Assembly (NCBI RefSeq): GCF_940677205.1
Contig: NZ_OW712331.1
Coordinates: 1,178,001-1,242,000, forward strand
Length of the DNA stretch: 64,000 bases
Origin: [Clostridium] colinum
GTDB taxonomy: Bacteria > Bacillota > Clostridia > Lachnospirales > CAG-274
Direction of reading: 5' to 3'
The notes below the pieces were generated by a model. The model saw nothing but the letters and a program-made list of their open reading frames with translations, made no database searches and was not told the origin of the DNA. The translations under genes and the position numbers were made by a program. Each line of letters starts with the position of its first letter. Position 1 is the first letter of the stretch. Positions 8,325 through 17,903 of the stretch are shown one piece after another.

Positions 8325-9263
8325 CTATAATTTATATGAAGATATTACTATATTCTCATTATTATCTACTGCAAATAACATTTCTAAAATTTCACTAAAA
8401 TATGATATAGGAACATAAGCTTTACCGTTTTTTATTTCTGGCGGAAATTCTAATTGTCTTATAATTTTATTGTTTTTATCTGAATACTTATTTTCTCCTA
8501 TAACAAGATATGAAATGAATTTTCCATCTTTTAAAACAGTTATAGAATTTGTACTATTTTGCCAGCTCATACTATATCCAAAATATTCTAAAACATCTCT
8601 TAAAGGTACCATTTTAACATTATATTCAGATTTTTTATAATAGCTATTTTTATTTATTTGATAATTTTTTAAATTATTATAAGGTATTTCAAATATTATG
8701 TTACCTTTTTGAGGAAATGTAATTTTCCCTGCTCCAAAAATAACATAAACATTATTATTTTTTATATAAAAAGGTGTAGATTCAGATACCTTTTTATATG
8801 TAACTCCCAAATCAGATGCTTTATTAGATACAATTTTATTTGTATAATTTAATCCATTTACACCTAAACAAGTATTTATAGAAATAAAACTATTGGTTTT
8901 TATATTAAAATTTATACTATATGGAGTAACTTCATTTGTGTATAAATTTTTAAAATATATAATTACCGATATTATATTCTCATCTTCTATAATATCATAT
9001 GATATTTCTATTTTGTTTGTTGTTTTTTGAGAATACGATGTTATTTTATTTTTTATAGTATCTTCTATACTTTTATTTACATTTTTTTGAAAAGATATAT
9101 TTGAAAATCCAGAAATAATAGGATATTCACCAGTTATAATCGTATTATCTTTTTTTATATTTACAATACTATTTTCTACATTTATATTAGAATTAGCATA
9201 TATATTAAAAGTAAATAAAAATATAAAAATAAAATTAAAAAGTATGCCTAATATTTTTTTCAT
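8325..9263 (-). CDS. Secreted protein with DUF4163/DUF3298-like and stalk domains
   Basis: A 312-residue exported protein. Residues 1-23 form a signal peptide (basic start, long hydrophobic core, cleavage expected after YANS). The middle resembles the DUF4163/DUF3298 pair seen in extracellular Clostridia proteins. The C-terminal 100 residues (VKMVPLRDVLEYFGYSMSW, VPISYFSEILEM) match the copper-amine-oxidase N-terminal-like stalk domain, a wall-associated module without oxidase activity. It is monocistronic and ends convergently against the transporter gene. The phage endolysin at 37.9 kb carries similar C-terminal stalk repeats. Its biochemical role is unknown; envelope binding or scaffolding is the best inference. 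Confidence 0.75.
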   Translation of the reverse strand: MKKILGILFNFIFIFLFTFNIYANSNINVENSIVNIKKDNTIITGEYPIISGFSNISFQKNVNKSIEDTIKNKITSYSQKTTNKIEISYDIIEDENIISVIIYFKNLYTNEVTPYSINFNIKTNSFISINTCLGVNGLNYTNKIVSNKASDLGVTYKKVSESTPFYIKNNNVYVIFGAGKITFPQKGNIIFEIPYNNLKNYQINKNSYYKKSEYNVKMVPLRDVLEYFGYSMSWQNSTNSITVLKDGKFISYLVIGENKYSDKNNKIIRQLEFPPEIKNGKAYVPISYFSEILEMLFAVDNNENIVISSYKL

Positions 9264-9418
9264 TTTTATACCCTTTCTAAAAATTTAATGTGTTATATAT
9301 ATTATTACATTTTTTTTTAAATAATACAATTACAATAATATTACAAATTTATTATAATTTTGTTTAAGTATAAAAATTATTAAAATATATTAAAGCATAC
9401 TATTAAAATTTATTATTT

Positions 9419-9805
9419 TTACTTTCTTTTTATATGCATTTTAGCTGTAGGTTGACGGTCATCATTTGTTATTAAAACACTTGATAAATTTTTTGAAACT
9501 TTATCTGAACAAGCTCGACAATATTGCCCACTTTTTATAGATGTACCACATTTTACACATTTTAAAATTTCACCTATTCCATCTGTAACCTCTAATCTAC
9601 CTTCTCTTAAATATTTAAAAATTTTCTTAGTAGATACACCTGTTTCTTCAGATACAATATTTATATTAGCACCTCTATTTTCTCTTAAATAGTCTCTTAC
9701 TTTTTCAAACTCTTTTTCTTCTTCTTTAACACATTCACTACATATTAAACTGCCACCAACAGGCGAAAATATTTTTTTACACTTAGGGCAATTTTTTATA
9801 GACAT
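9419..9805 (-). CDS. yvyF: YvyF-like flagellar-operon protein, zinc ribbon plus MerR-like helix
   Basis: The 128-residue product begins with a C-x2-C...C-x2-C zinc ribbon (CPKCKK, CSEC), continues with a helix-turn-helix-like segment (IVSEETGVSTKKIFKYLREG) and has a second cysteine set (CVKCG, CRAC). This architecture matches the YvyF family found next to flgM in flagellar loci of Firmicutes. Here it stands alone, without flgM or flagellar structural genes beside it. It has a good AGGAGG site upstream of the start. Its role in flagellar regulation is not established. Confidence 0.75.
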   Translation of the reverse strand: MSIKNCPKCKKIFSPVGGSLICSECVKEEEKEFEKVRDYLRENRGANINIVSEETGVSTKKIFKYLREGRLEVTDGIGEILKCVKCGTSIKSGQYCRACSDKVSKNLSSVLITNDDRQPTAKMHIKRK

Positions 9806-9882
9806 ATAACAAGTCCTCCTTCTAATTTAAATACTTAAAAATACTCATATATTATAATGTTTGCAATAAAAATTGTCAATAA

Positions 9883-10689
9883 TTACTCCAATATATACTT
9901 ATTTACAACTTTTGCTACACCATCATTTTCATTAGTATCTGTAATAAAATCAGCTATTTTTTTTATTTCTTCAATGGCATTACCCATTGCTACACCAAGC
10001 CCTGCAGTTTCTATCATAGATATGTCATTATAACTATCGCCTATTGCTATTGTATCTTCTATATTAATATTTAATTTTTCACAAAGACGTAATATACTTT
10101 TACTTTTATCTACTTCTTTATTCATAAATTCTAAGAAAAAAGGTTTAGTAATTGTCATAGTCATTTTATCTTTTATTATAGGCTTTAACATTTCTTCTAC
10201 TTCTTTTAAATGATTAGGAGATTGTAACATTATAACTTTTACACATTTTTCTGGCAAAGAAGATATAAAGTCATTACACATATTGATTTTCATACCTGTT
10301 ATTTCACTTTCAATATATGTATAAGGATTATCTGTACAAGTTAATATTTCATCACCGTTATATGTATGTATAAAAGTTTCATACTTTAATGATAAATTAT
10401 ATAATTCTTCTACTTGATTTTTAGTTAAATCAATTTCATATAAAACTTCTTTTGTTTTATAATCAATTATTCTAGAGCCATTATAAGATAATACATATCC
10501 ACCAAACTTATCAAGCTCTAACTCATCTGCAATGTTTTTAATAGCAAAAGTTGGTCTACCAGAAGCTAAAACTACCTTAACCCCCTTTTCTTGAGCTAAC
10601 TTTAAGGCTTTTTTATTACCTTCAGATATTTTGCCATTATCTAATAATAACGTATCATCCAAATCTAAAATTATCATTTTATATTTCAT
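9883..10689 (-). CDS. Cof-type HAD-superfamily phosphatase
   Basis: A 268-residue HAD-IIB (Cof type) hydrolase. Motif I is DLDDTLL near residue 9 with nucleophile and acid aspartates, motif II is the ASGRP segment, and motif IV is GDSYNDISM near the C-terminus, with the large C2b cap between. Proteins of this group dephosphorylate sugar phosphates or cofactors such as flavin or pyridoxal phosphate, and substrate cannot be predicted. It follows prfB by 13 bases and is probably co-transcribed with it. Confidence 0.88.
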   Translation of the reverse strand: MKYKMIILDLDDTLLLDNGKISEGNKKALKLAQEKGVKVVLASGRPTFAIKNIADELELDKFGGYVLSYNGSRIIDYKTKEVLYEIDLTKNQVEELYNLSLKYETFIHTYNGDEILTCTDNPYTYIESEITGMKINMCNDFISSLPEKCVKVIMLQSPNHLKEVEEMLKPIIKDKMTMTITKPFFLEFMNKEVDKSKSILRLCEKLNINIEDTIAIGDSYNDISMIETAGLGVAMGNAIEEIKKIADFITDTNENDGVAKVVNKYILE

Positions 10690-10702
10690 AATAAATTACC
10701 TC

Positions 10703-11828
10703 TTAATTAAAATTTTTATTTACAGAATTTATTTGTAAAAGATAGCTATTTATAAATCTATCTATATCTCCGTCCATAACAGCTTGTGTGTTTCCTGTTT
10801 CTTCATTTGTTCTATGGTCTTTAACCATATTGTAAGGATGAAAAACATAAGAACGTATCTGACTTCCCCAGCTAATATCTTTTACTTCACCTCTAATATC
10901 GGTAAGCTTTTCTTGTTGTTTTTCTAATTCTAATTTATATAATTTAGATTTAAGCATTTTCATAGCCGTATCTTTATTTTGAAACTGTGAACGTTCACTT
11001 TGACATTGTACAACTGTGTTGGTTGGTATGTGAGTAATTCTTATTGCAGACGAAGTTTTATTTACATGTTGTCCACCTGCTCCACTAGCACGATAAGTAT
11101 CTATCCTAAGGTCATCTGGGTTTATTTGAAAATCTATTTCTTCACTTATTTCGGGCATAACTTCACAAGATGCAAAAGATGTATGTCTTCTACCTGAAGA
11201 GTCAAAAGGAGATATTCTAACTAATCTATGGATTCCTTTTTCACTTTTTAAATATCCATAAGCATTTTCTCCATTAACTTGTATAGTAACAGATTTTATT
11301 CCCGCTTCATCACCAGCTAAAAAGTCAAGCTCTTCATAGGTAAATCCTGCTTTTTCTATCCATCTTGTATACATTCTATAAAGAATACTAACCCAATCAC
11401 AAGCTTCTGTCCCCCCTGCTCCAGAATGAAGTGTTATTATTGCATTATTTTTGTCATATTCACCATTTAAAAGAGTAGATATTCTAAGGGTTTCATATTC
11501 ATTTAAAAAATTTTCTTTTAAATCTTTCACTTCAGGAATTAAGGTTTCATCATCTTCTTCATTTCCTATTTCTATGAGAGTTATTAAATCTTCGTAGCTA
11601 GTAACTAATGTTTCATACTTTTCTACATTAGTTTTTAATGTTTTTGTTTGTTGTGAAATTTTTTGTGCATTTTCTAAATCGTTCCAAAAGTCAGGGTCTG
11701 CAGATATTTCTTCTAATTCTTCAATCTTTAACAATTTATTATCAATGTCAAAGAGATTCCCTCATTTCTTTTAAATTTTGTTTATAAGGCTGAATTGTAC
11801 TATATATTTGTTCAAGCTCAAATAACAT
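10703..11828 (-). CDS. prfB: Peptide chain release factor 2 with programmed +1 frameshift
   Basis: Release factor 2 ends translation at UGA and UAA. Codons 1-26 start at ATG 11828 and end at an in-frame TGA at 11750-11748 in CTT-TGA-C; a +1 shift there leads into the remaining 348 codons, giving about 374 residues. AGGGAA lies a few bases before the shift codon and can act as the stimulating Shine-Dalgarno-like element. The main part carries the GGQ motif (GAGGQHVNK) that triggers peptidyl-tRNA hydrolysis and the SPF anticodon-like motif ([12 protein letters not shown]). Autoregulation follows: low RF2 favours the shift. Without the frameshift the ORF would look truncated at a TTG at 11734. 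Confidence 0.95.
11745..11765 (-). promoter_or_regulatory. RF2 programmed +1 frameshift site
   Basis: On the minus strand the sequence reads AGGGAATCTCTTTGAC: a Shine-Dalgarno-like AGGGAA, then the slippery CTT codon and TGA followed by C, a weak termination context. This matches the known prfB recoding signal. Confidence 0.9.
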
Positions 11829-11911
11829 TTTATCACTTCCTTTAATAAATTTATAAGCTACTATTAAATATTTTACAAAGTGGTATCTATAATAATAGAT
11901 ACCACAAAAAA

Positions 11912-14482
11912 TTAATTATTTATACCACAACATTGTTTGTATTTTTTGCCACTTCCACAAGGGCATTCATCATTACGACCTACTTTAGGTTCACTGCGTT
12001 TTTTAGGTTGTTTTCCAAAGCTTTCATCTTTATTAGTTGAAATAGGTGTTGCAACAACTTCTCTTTCCATATGAGTTTCAACTCTTAAATTAAATAATCC
12101 TTTTATTGTATCAAATAAAATATTATAATTCATTTCTTCAAACATATCATAACTTAAGTTTTTATACTCTACAATAGGGTCTCTTTGTCCATAAGCCCTA
12201 AGAGTAATACCTTGTCTCATTTGTTCCATATTATCTAAATGGTCCATCCATTTTTGGTCAACTACTCTAAGTAATATTACTCTTTCAAGTTCTCTAAGCT
12301 CTTCTGAACCTATTTCTTGTTCTTTTTTATCATAAAATTCTTTAGCTTGGTTATATATACGTTCAACAAGTTTATCTTTAGTAAGAGTATCTTTATCATC
12401 ACCATCTAAATAAATATTATTTAAGTGGAATGGAGAAAGTGCCTCATTAAGTCCAATTAAATTCCATTGTTCTGGATATTCATCATCACCTATAAATAAA
12501 TCAACTTGACCTTGAATAACATTTTTTATCATAAGATAAATTTTTTCGTGAATATCTTCACCAGTTAAAACTTTATATCTTTCTGCATAAATAGTTTCTC
12601 TTTGTTCATTCATAACACGGTCATATTCTAAAAGATGCTTACGTATAGAGAAGTTATTACCCTCTACTTTTCTTTGAGCATTTTCTATACTTTTTGTAAG
12701 TAATTTACTTTCTATCGCTTCATATTCGGATATATTCATTCTTTCAAAAGTTTTAATAAGATTATCTCCACCAAATAAACGCATAAGGTCATCTTCTAAT
12801 GCTATATAAAATCTAGATTCACCTTTATCACCTTGACGTCCTGCACGCCCTCTTAGCTGGTTATCAATACGTCTAGATTCGTGTCTTTCAGTACCTATTA
12901 TTTTAAGTCCACCTAAATCTTCCACGCCTTCTTCAAGCTTAATATCTGTACCACGTCCTGCCATATTAGTAGCTATTGTAACAGCACCTTTTTGACCAGC
13001 AAGCTCAACTATTTCTGCTTCTTTTTCATGATATTTAGCATTTAACACTTGATGTTTTATACCTTCTTTTTTAAGAAGTTTACTTATCTCTTCAGATTTT
13101 TCAATAGTAACAGTACCAACTAAAACAGGTTGTCCTTTTTCGTAAGATTTTTTTACATCTTCTACTATTGCGTGTAATTTTCCTTTTTCTGTTTTATATA
13201 CAACATCTGGGTGGTCAATTCTTTGTACCGGTCTATTTGTAGGTATAGTAACAACATCCATACCATATATTTCTCTAAATTCACTTTCTTCTGTTTGAGC
13301 TGTACCTGTCATACCAGATTTTTTTGTATATTTATTAAAGAAATTTTGGAATGTAACTGTAGCTAAAGTTTTGCTTTCTTTTTTAACAGTAACATTTTCT
13401 TTTGCTTCAATAGCTTGATGAAGACCATCTGAATATCTTCTTCCGTCCATCAATCTTCCTGTAAATTCGTCTACAATAACTATTTCATCATCTTGTACAA
13501 CATAGTCTTTATCTAAAAACATTGTATAATGTGCTTTAAGCGCATTATTTATATGATGTTGAATTTCTAAATTATCTGGGTCTGCTAAATTTTCTACGTT
13601 AAAGAATTTTTCAGCTTTTTCAATACCCTCTTGAGTTAAAGTAGCTGTTTTAGATTTTTCATCTATAACAAAATCTCCTTCTTCTTTTATTTCTTCTCTA
13701 GTTAAAGGATTTAAAGCTTCTTCTTCATTTAATATTTTACCTTTTTTTAAAGTTTTTACAAATGTATTAGCTACTTGGTATAAATGAGTTGATTTACCAC
13801 TACTACCAGAAATAATAAGAGGTGTTCTTGCCTCATCTATAAGTACAGAGTCAACCTCATCTATAACGGCATAGTTAAGTCCTCTTTGAACAAGGTCTTT
13901 TTCATAAACAGCCATATTATCTCTTAAATAGTCAAATCCTAATTCATTGTTTGTAGCATAAGTTATATCACAAGCATAAGCTTGTTGTCTTTCTGGCTTT
14001 TCCATATTGTTAAGCACTACACCAACGCTAAGACCTAAAAATTCGTGTATTTTACCCATCCATTCTGCATCACGCTTTGCAAGATAATCATTTACTGTAA
14101 CAATGTGTACGCCTTTACCAGATATAGCATTAAGATATGCTGGTAATGTAGAAACTAATGTTTTACCTTCACCTGTTCTCATTTCAGCAATACGCCCTTG
14201 ATGTAATATTATACCACCTATAAGTTGTACTCTAAAATGTTTCATACCAAGAACTCTTTTACCAGCTTCTCTTACAACTGCGAATGCTTCTGGTAACATA
14301 TTATCTAAACTTTCACCATTATTATATCTATTTTTAAATTCTTGTGTTTTAGCCTTTAATTGTTCATCAGATAATTTTGTCATCTCGTCATCAAGTTTTT
14401 CAATTTTATCTACAATAGGCATAATTCTTTTTAATTCTTTTTCACTGTAATTTCCAAATATTTTTTCTATAAGACCAAACAC
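11912..14482 (-). CDS. secA: Preprotein translocase ATPase SecA
   Basis: SecA drives post-translational export through SecYEG by ATP hydrolysis. The 856-residue product has Walker A in MRTGEGKT, the DEAD-like Walker B segment [13 protein letters not shown], the preprotein cross-linking domain, helicase motifs ([23 protein letters not shown] within the second nucleotide-binding fold), and a C-terminal zinc-binding tail [13 protein letters not shown] that contacts SecB or membranes. The length is normal for Firmicutes SecA1. It lies upstream of prfB, a common gene order in Firmicutes, with about 80 bases between them. Confidence 0.97.
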   Translation of the reverse strand: MFGLIEKIFGNYSEKELKRIMPIVDKIEKLDDEMTKLSDEQLKAKTQEFKNRYNNGESLDNMLPEAFAVVREAGKRVLGMKHFRVQLIGGIILHQGRIAEMRTGEGKTLVSTLPAYLNAISGKGVHIVTVNDYLAKRDAEWMGKIHEFLGLSVGVVLNNMEKPERQQAYACDITYATNNELGFDYLRDNMAVYEKDLVQRGLNYAVIDEVDSVLIDEARTPLIISGSSGKSTHLYQVANTFVKTLKKGKILNEEEALNPLTREEIKEEGDFVIDEKSKTATLTQEGIEKAEKFFNVENLADPDNLEIQHHINNALKAHYTMFLDKDYVVQDDEIVIVDEFTGRLMDGRRYSDGLHQAIEAKENVTVKKESKTLATVTFQNFFNKYTKKSGMTGTAQTEESEFREIYGMDVVTIPTNRPVQRIDHPDVVYKTEKGKLHAIVEDVKKSYEKGQPVLVGTVTIEKSEEISKLLKKEGIKHQVLNAKYHEKEAEIVELAGQKGAVTIATNMAGRGTDIKLEEGVEDLGGLKIIGTERHESRRIDNQLRGRAGRQGDKGESRFYIALEDDLMRLFGGDNLIKTFERMNISEYEAIESKLLTKSIENAQRKVEGNNFSIRKHLLEYDRVMNEQRETIYAERYKVLTGEDIHEKIYLMIKNVIQGQVDLFIGDDEYPEQWNLIGLNEALSPFHLNNIYLDGDDKDTLTKDKLVERIYNQAKEFYDKKEQEIGSEELRELERVILLRVVDQKWMDHLDNMEQMRQGITLRAYGQRDPIVEYKNLSYDMFEEMNYNILFDTIKGLFNLRVETHMEREVVATPISTNKDESFGKQPKKRSEPKVGRNDECPCGSGKKYKQCCGINN

Positions 14483-14520
14483 TATAACACCTCTTTAAAT
14501 TATTTTAAATATCTCAATAT

Positions 14521-14550
14521 AGTTTAACAGAAAGTTAATAAACTTTGCAA
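14521..14550 (-). promoter_or_regulatory. Candidate secA promoter
   Basis: TTGCAA (minus strand, 14550-14545) and TAAACT (14526-14521) are separated by 18 bases, about 40 bases before the secA start. Matches to consensus are partial. Confidence 0.35.
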
Positions 14551-14629
14551 GAAAAAATTTTAAATATTAAAACATTATTATATCTCTAATATTTACAAAT
14601 ATTAAATATTTTATTAAATTTTTTTATTA

Positions 14630-15118
14630 TTACCAATGATTTTTATGTAGTTGTCCTTCTTTTAATAGATTATAAAAATTATTTTGTCTAAGTGCTTCAT
14701 ATAAAACAATTGCAACTGAATTAGATAAATTTAAAGACCTATATTCTGAAAGCATAGGTATCCTAATGCAAGTTTCTTTATTATTTAATAAAATTTCTTC
14801 TGGTATACCTTTAGATTCTTTACCAAACATAATAAAAGCATCTTTATCATAATCTACTTCTGTATAAGTTTTTTTAGCTTTTGTTGTTCCCATAAGTACT
14901 TTTGGATTATTATTTTTTTGTAAAAATTCTTCAAAATTATCATAATAATAAACTTGTAATTTATCCCAATAATCAAGCCCAGAACGTTTTAAAGCTTTAT
15001 CATCAACAGAAAATCCAAGAGGTCTTATAAGATGCAACTTTGTTCCTGTTGCTACACAAGTTCTGCCTATATTACCAGTATTTGCAGGTATTTCTGGTTC
15101 TAATAATACTATATTCAT
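14630..15118 (-). CDS. trmL: tRNA (cytidine/uridine-34 2'-O)-methyltransferase TrmL
   Basis: A SPOUT-class methyltransferase of 162 residues that methylates the ribose of the wobble nucleotide in certain leucine tRNAs. The N-terminal segment IVLLEPEIPANTGNIGRTC and the C-terminal knot motifs (MFGKESKGIPEEIL; RIPML..YRSLNLSNSVAIVLYE) are typical of the minimal TrmL/YibK family. It starts two bases after the stop of cheX upstream and is likely co-transcribed with it. Assignment rests on family motifs. Confidence 0.92.
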   Translation of the reverse strand: MNIVLLEPEIPANTGNIGRTCVATGTKLHLIRPLGFSVDDKALKRSGLDYWDKLQVYYYDNFEEFLQKNNNPKVLMGTTKAKKTYTEVDYDKDAFIMFGKESKGIPEEILLNNKETCIRIPMLSEYRSLNLSNSVAIVLYEALRQNNFYNLLKEGQLHKNHW

Positions 15119-15119
15119 T

Positions 15120-15569
15120 TTACTCCTCTATCCATACTCCAATTTCAAATATTTTACCAGCTTCTAGCTCCAAAGGTATAGAAACAAACTTATCAACATC
15201 ACAATTTAAATAATTTTCTTCTAATTTAGGAGTTGTAATATCTATAACTTTTCCATTATTAGAAAAAATTGTAGCAATAGCACCAGATATCATATTAGAA
15301 AGCTCACATATTGCACTTTTAGATATATCATCTAAAGTATTAACTTCCATAAACATCATTTTTGATGCTATAAATAATGCTACATTTAAATCAAATGCAT
15401 AATTTACTTTTCCTTTAATATCCCCAACAATACCTATACTTATATTTATTTTATCCTCAAAAGGTTTTGATTTAATGGAAACTTTACCCATTTTACTATC
15501 TAAATTACAAACTGTAGCTAAAACTTGCTTAGTACCTTGTATGAAAGGATTTATAACTTCCACATTCAT
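15120..15569 (-). CDS. cheX: CheX-like CheY-P phosphatase
   Basis: A 149-residue protein of the CheC/CheX family, which dephosphorylates CheY-P to terminate chemotaxis signals. The signature acidic/asparagine motif is in CELSNMISGAI (E-x2-N), with one such copy, as in CheX. I chose ATG 15569 because GGGGAG lies upstream; a longer frame to 15653 would add 28 residues with no homology. It precedes trmL with almost no gap. Together with the broken receptor at 4.8-6.6 kb it suggests that the lineage is or was motile. Confidence 0.8.
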   Translation of the reverse strand: MNVEVINPFIQGTKQVLATVCNLDSKMGKVSIKSKPFEDKINISIGIVGDIKGKVNYAFDLNVALFIASKMMFMEVNTLDDISKSAICELSNMISGAIATIFSNNGKVIDITTPKLEENYLNCDVDKFVSIPLELEAGKIFEIGVWIEE

Positions 15570-15741
15570 TGTAATACATTCTCCCCTTAATATAAATACT
15601 TTTATAATTTTATTTATACATATTATTTTACTATGATTTTTATATTTTTTCAAGATTTATTTATAATCTATACTATTTTTAAATAAAACTTATATATGTT
15701 AATATTATGAAATTAATATATTATATTATTAAAATATAAGA

Positions 15742-15782
15742 AAATCTTCTATGATATTATTAATTTTATCATAGAAGATTTA
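15742..15782. terminator. Hairpin terminator after the SASP-like gene
   Basis: A 15-base inverted repeat (15742-15756 and 15768-15782) with an 11-base loop is flanked by T tracts on both strands. It lies downstream of the small spore gene on the minus strand. Confidence 0.7.
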
Positions 15783-15826
15783 TTTTTAATTATAAAATTT
15801 GCATTTTATATTTATTAAATTTATAA

Positions 15827-15982
15827 TTATTTATTAGTGTTGCAATTACTATGTTTATTGCTATTATATTTATTAGACTTTTTGCTAGAATCAAAGTTCA
15901 TTTCTTCTGCAAATTCTGTTCTTGCTGTAGATTGATTATTATTTTTATTAGCTTTTAAATTTTTATTATTTTTTTTGTCCAT
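15827..15982 (-). CDS. Small gamma-SASP-like spore protein
   Basis: This 51-residue gene has a perfect TAGGAGG site eight bases before ATG 15982. The peptide is rich in Asn, Lys and Gln and contains TEFAEEMN, closely resembling the TEFASETN repeat of gamma-type small acid-soluble spore proteins (SspE), which serve as amino-acid stores in spores. Only one repeat is present, so it would be a minimal relative. It is monocistronic with a terminator downstream. The family is suggested by one short motif and composition, so certainty is moderate; the gene itself is well supported by its ribosome binding site. Confidence 0.6.
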   Translation of the reverse strand: MDKKNNKNLKANKNNNQSTARTEFAEEMNFDSSKKSNKYNSNKHSNCNTNK

Positions 15983-16148
15983 AATAAACGCCTCCTAAAA
16001 AATAAATAAATTTTATTAATTATTCTGTAAGATTAGCTTATATTTTAATTATATATTGTAATAAAAAATATTAACTTACCTTACAATAACTATTATTGTC
16101 ATATATTTATTTTTTATACAGGTTTATTTAAGTAAAATTTATACATTA

Positions 16149-17012
16149 CTAATTTTCAATAAAATCTTCTGGTACTTCTAATGTTATTTTGCCAAGCTTA
16201 CATCCTCTAAATTCATCTATCAATATATATGCAGATCTTGTTAAATCTATTTCTCCACCCTTTGTTTTAAAGCTTCTAGCTATTCCAATATTTTCTAATA
16301 TTTTATCTGCTTTATCTTCTTCATCAAAATCTATATTATATCTTTGTTTTAAACTATCTGGATAAATTTGTTTTAAATATTCTATTAAATTTAATGCCAG
16401 TGTATAAGTATCCAATATGTCATCATTAACTGCTCCTGTAAAAGCTAATTTTAGTCCTACTTTTTGGTCTTCAAATTTTGGCCATAATATACCTGGTGTA
16501 TCTAAAAGTTCAAAATCTTTTTTTATTTTTATCCATTGTTTACCTCTTGTAACACCTGGTTTATCACCAGTTTTGGCTAAAGATTTTCCTACAAATTTAT
16601 TTATTAAAGTAGATTTTCCTACGTTCGGTATACCAACTATCATAGCTCTTGTTGGCACAAAAAGTCGCCCTCTTTGTCTTAATCTTTCTACTTTTTCTTT
16701 CATAAGCTCTTTAGATATTTCTGTTATATCTTTAATACCTTTTCCAGTTATAGAGTTTACCAATATAACTTTGCAATTTCTTTCTTCAAAATATTGCACC
16801 CATAAATTTGTTTTTTTATCATCTGCTAAATCAACTTTATTTAAAATAACTATTCTTTTTTTATTTTTAGCAAGCTCATCTATTTCTGGATTTTTACTAC
16901 TAAAAGGTATTCTACCATCTAAAAGTTCTATAACAATATCTACTAATCCTATATTTTCCTGCATCATACGTCTTGTTTTGGTCATATGTCCAGGATACCA
17001 TTGTATATTCAT
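16149..17012 (-). CDS. rbgA: Ribosome biogenesis GTPase RbgA (YlqF)
   Basis: RbgA is a circularly permuted GTPase needed for late 50S subunit assembly. The order G4 (NKVDLAD), G1 (GIPNVGKSTLINK), G3 (DTPGILWP) proves the permutation. The N-terminus MNIQWYPGHMTKTRR is characteristic, and the C-terminal helical domain contacts the ribosome. At 287 residues it matches the family. It stands apart from its usual neighbours (rplS, rnhB). Confidence 0.93.
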   Translation of the reverse strand: MNIQWYPGHMTKTRRMMQENIGLVDIVIELLDGRIPFSSKNPEIDELAKNKKRIVILNKVDLADDKKTNLWVQYFEERNCKVILVNSITGKGIKDITEISKELMKEKVERLRQRGRLFVPTRAMIVGIPNVGKSTLINKFVGKSLAKTGDKPGVTRGKQWIKIKKDFELLDTPGILWPKFEDQKVGLKLAFTGAVNDDILDTYTLALNLIEYLKQIYPDSLKQRYNIDFDEEDKADKILENIGIARSFKTKGGEIDLTRSAYILIDEFRGCKLGKITLEVPEDFIEN

Positions 17013-17170
17013 TTTACCACACCTTTTTATTATTTTATAAATTAAGATAAATTTTTTATAATATTAAATTATCTAATTTTATATTTGCTAATTTTCAAGA
17101 AAATTTTACTAATTTTTATTAATAAATAATAACATAATCAATTCATTTTTGTCAATATAATCAAAAAAAC

Positions 17171-17219
17171 AAAAATAAGATATACCAAAAACAATATTTT
17201 ATGGTTATATCTTATTTTT
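17171..17219 (-). terminator. Terminator of the murE-ispD transcript
   Basis: AAAAATAAGATATACC (from 17171) pairs with GGTTATATCTTATTTTT (to 17219) with one bulge. On the minus strand it is followed by TTTGTTTTTTTGA. It lies just downstream of the ispD stop. Confidence 0.75.
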
Positions 17220-17224
17220 AATTA

Positions 17225-17893
17225 TCAATCAAAAAATTTTAAATCTTCCTTTGTAGTTATTTTAATATTATCATAATTACCTTCTATTATCATAACCTTT
17301 TGCCCAATATTTTCAACTGCACTAGCATCATCTGTAAAAAATAAATTGTTTTTAATACAATAATCATACGCTTTTTTTATTATATCATATTTAAATGCTT
17401 GAGGTGTTTGAGCAAGCCATATGTCTTCTCTATTAGGTGTATACTCTATAAACCCATTCTTACATATTTTTATTGTATCTTTAGCTTTTACAGCTAATAT
17501 GCAAGCATCATACTTATTAGTTTTATCAATTATATTTATTATATCCTTTTCATCTATAAATGGTCTTACACCATCATGAATAAGAACTATACTATTACTA
17601 CATTTTATACTATTTATACCATTATAAACAGAGTTTAACCTTTCTTTTCCACCTTCTATAACATTTACAATTTTTTTATAATTATATTTTTTTATTATAT
17701 CACTATTAAAATAATCTATGTAATCTTTATTAGTTACTATTATTATTTCATCTATTTTTGAACAATTTTCGAATTTATCTATTGTGTAACAAACAATAGG
17801 CTTATTATTTATTTCTATAAATTGTTTTGGTACATTACTTTCCATTCTTTTGCCTATACCAGAACAAACAATTATTGCTATATTTTTATCCAT
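17225..17893 (-). CDS. ispD: 2-C-methyl-D-erythritol 4-phosphate cytidylyltransferase
   Basis: IspD transfers CMP to methylerythritol phosphate in the non-mevalonate isoprenoid pathway, which supplies undecaprenyl phosphate for the wall. The nucleotide-binding loop reads CSGIGKRM...PKQF at the N-terminus; HDGVRPFI and TDDASAVE are conserved family motifs. At 222 residues the length is normal. It follows ftsW by ten bases, at the end of the cell-wall operon, an unusual but sensible grouping since lipid carrier synthesis feeds MraY. Confidence 0.92.
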   Translation of the reverse strand: MDKNIAIIVCSGIGKRMESNVPKQFIEINNKPIVCYTIDKFENCSKIDEIIIVTNKDYIDYFNSDIIKKYNYKKIVNVIEGGKERLNSVYNGINSIKCSNSIVLIHDGVRPFIDEKDIINIIDKTNKYDACILAVKAKDTIKICKNGFIEYTPNREDIWLAQTPQAFKYDIIKKAYDYCIKNNLFFTDDASAVENIGQKVMIIEGNYDNIKITTKEDLKFFD

Positions 17894-17903
17894 AGTTTCA
17901 CCT

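Noticed and set aside
8325-9263. A copper amine oxidase
   Set aside because: Only the N-terminal-like stalk module is present; the catalytic domain is absent.
16417-17040. 207-residue plus-strand ORF opposite rbgA
   Set aside because: It is antisense to a clearly conserved GTPase and has no ribosome binding site.
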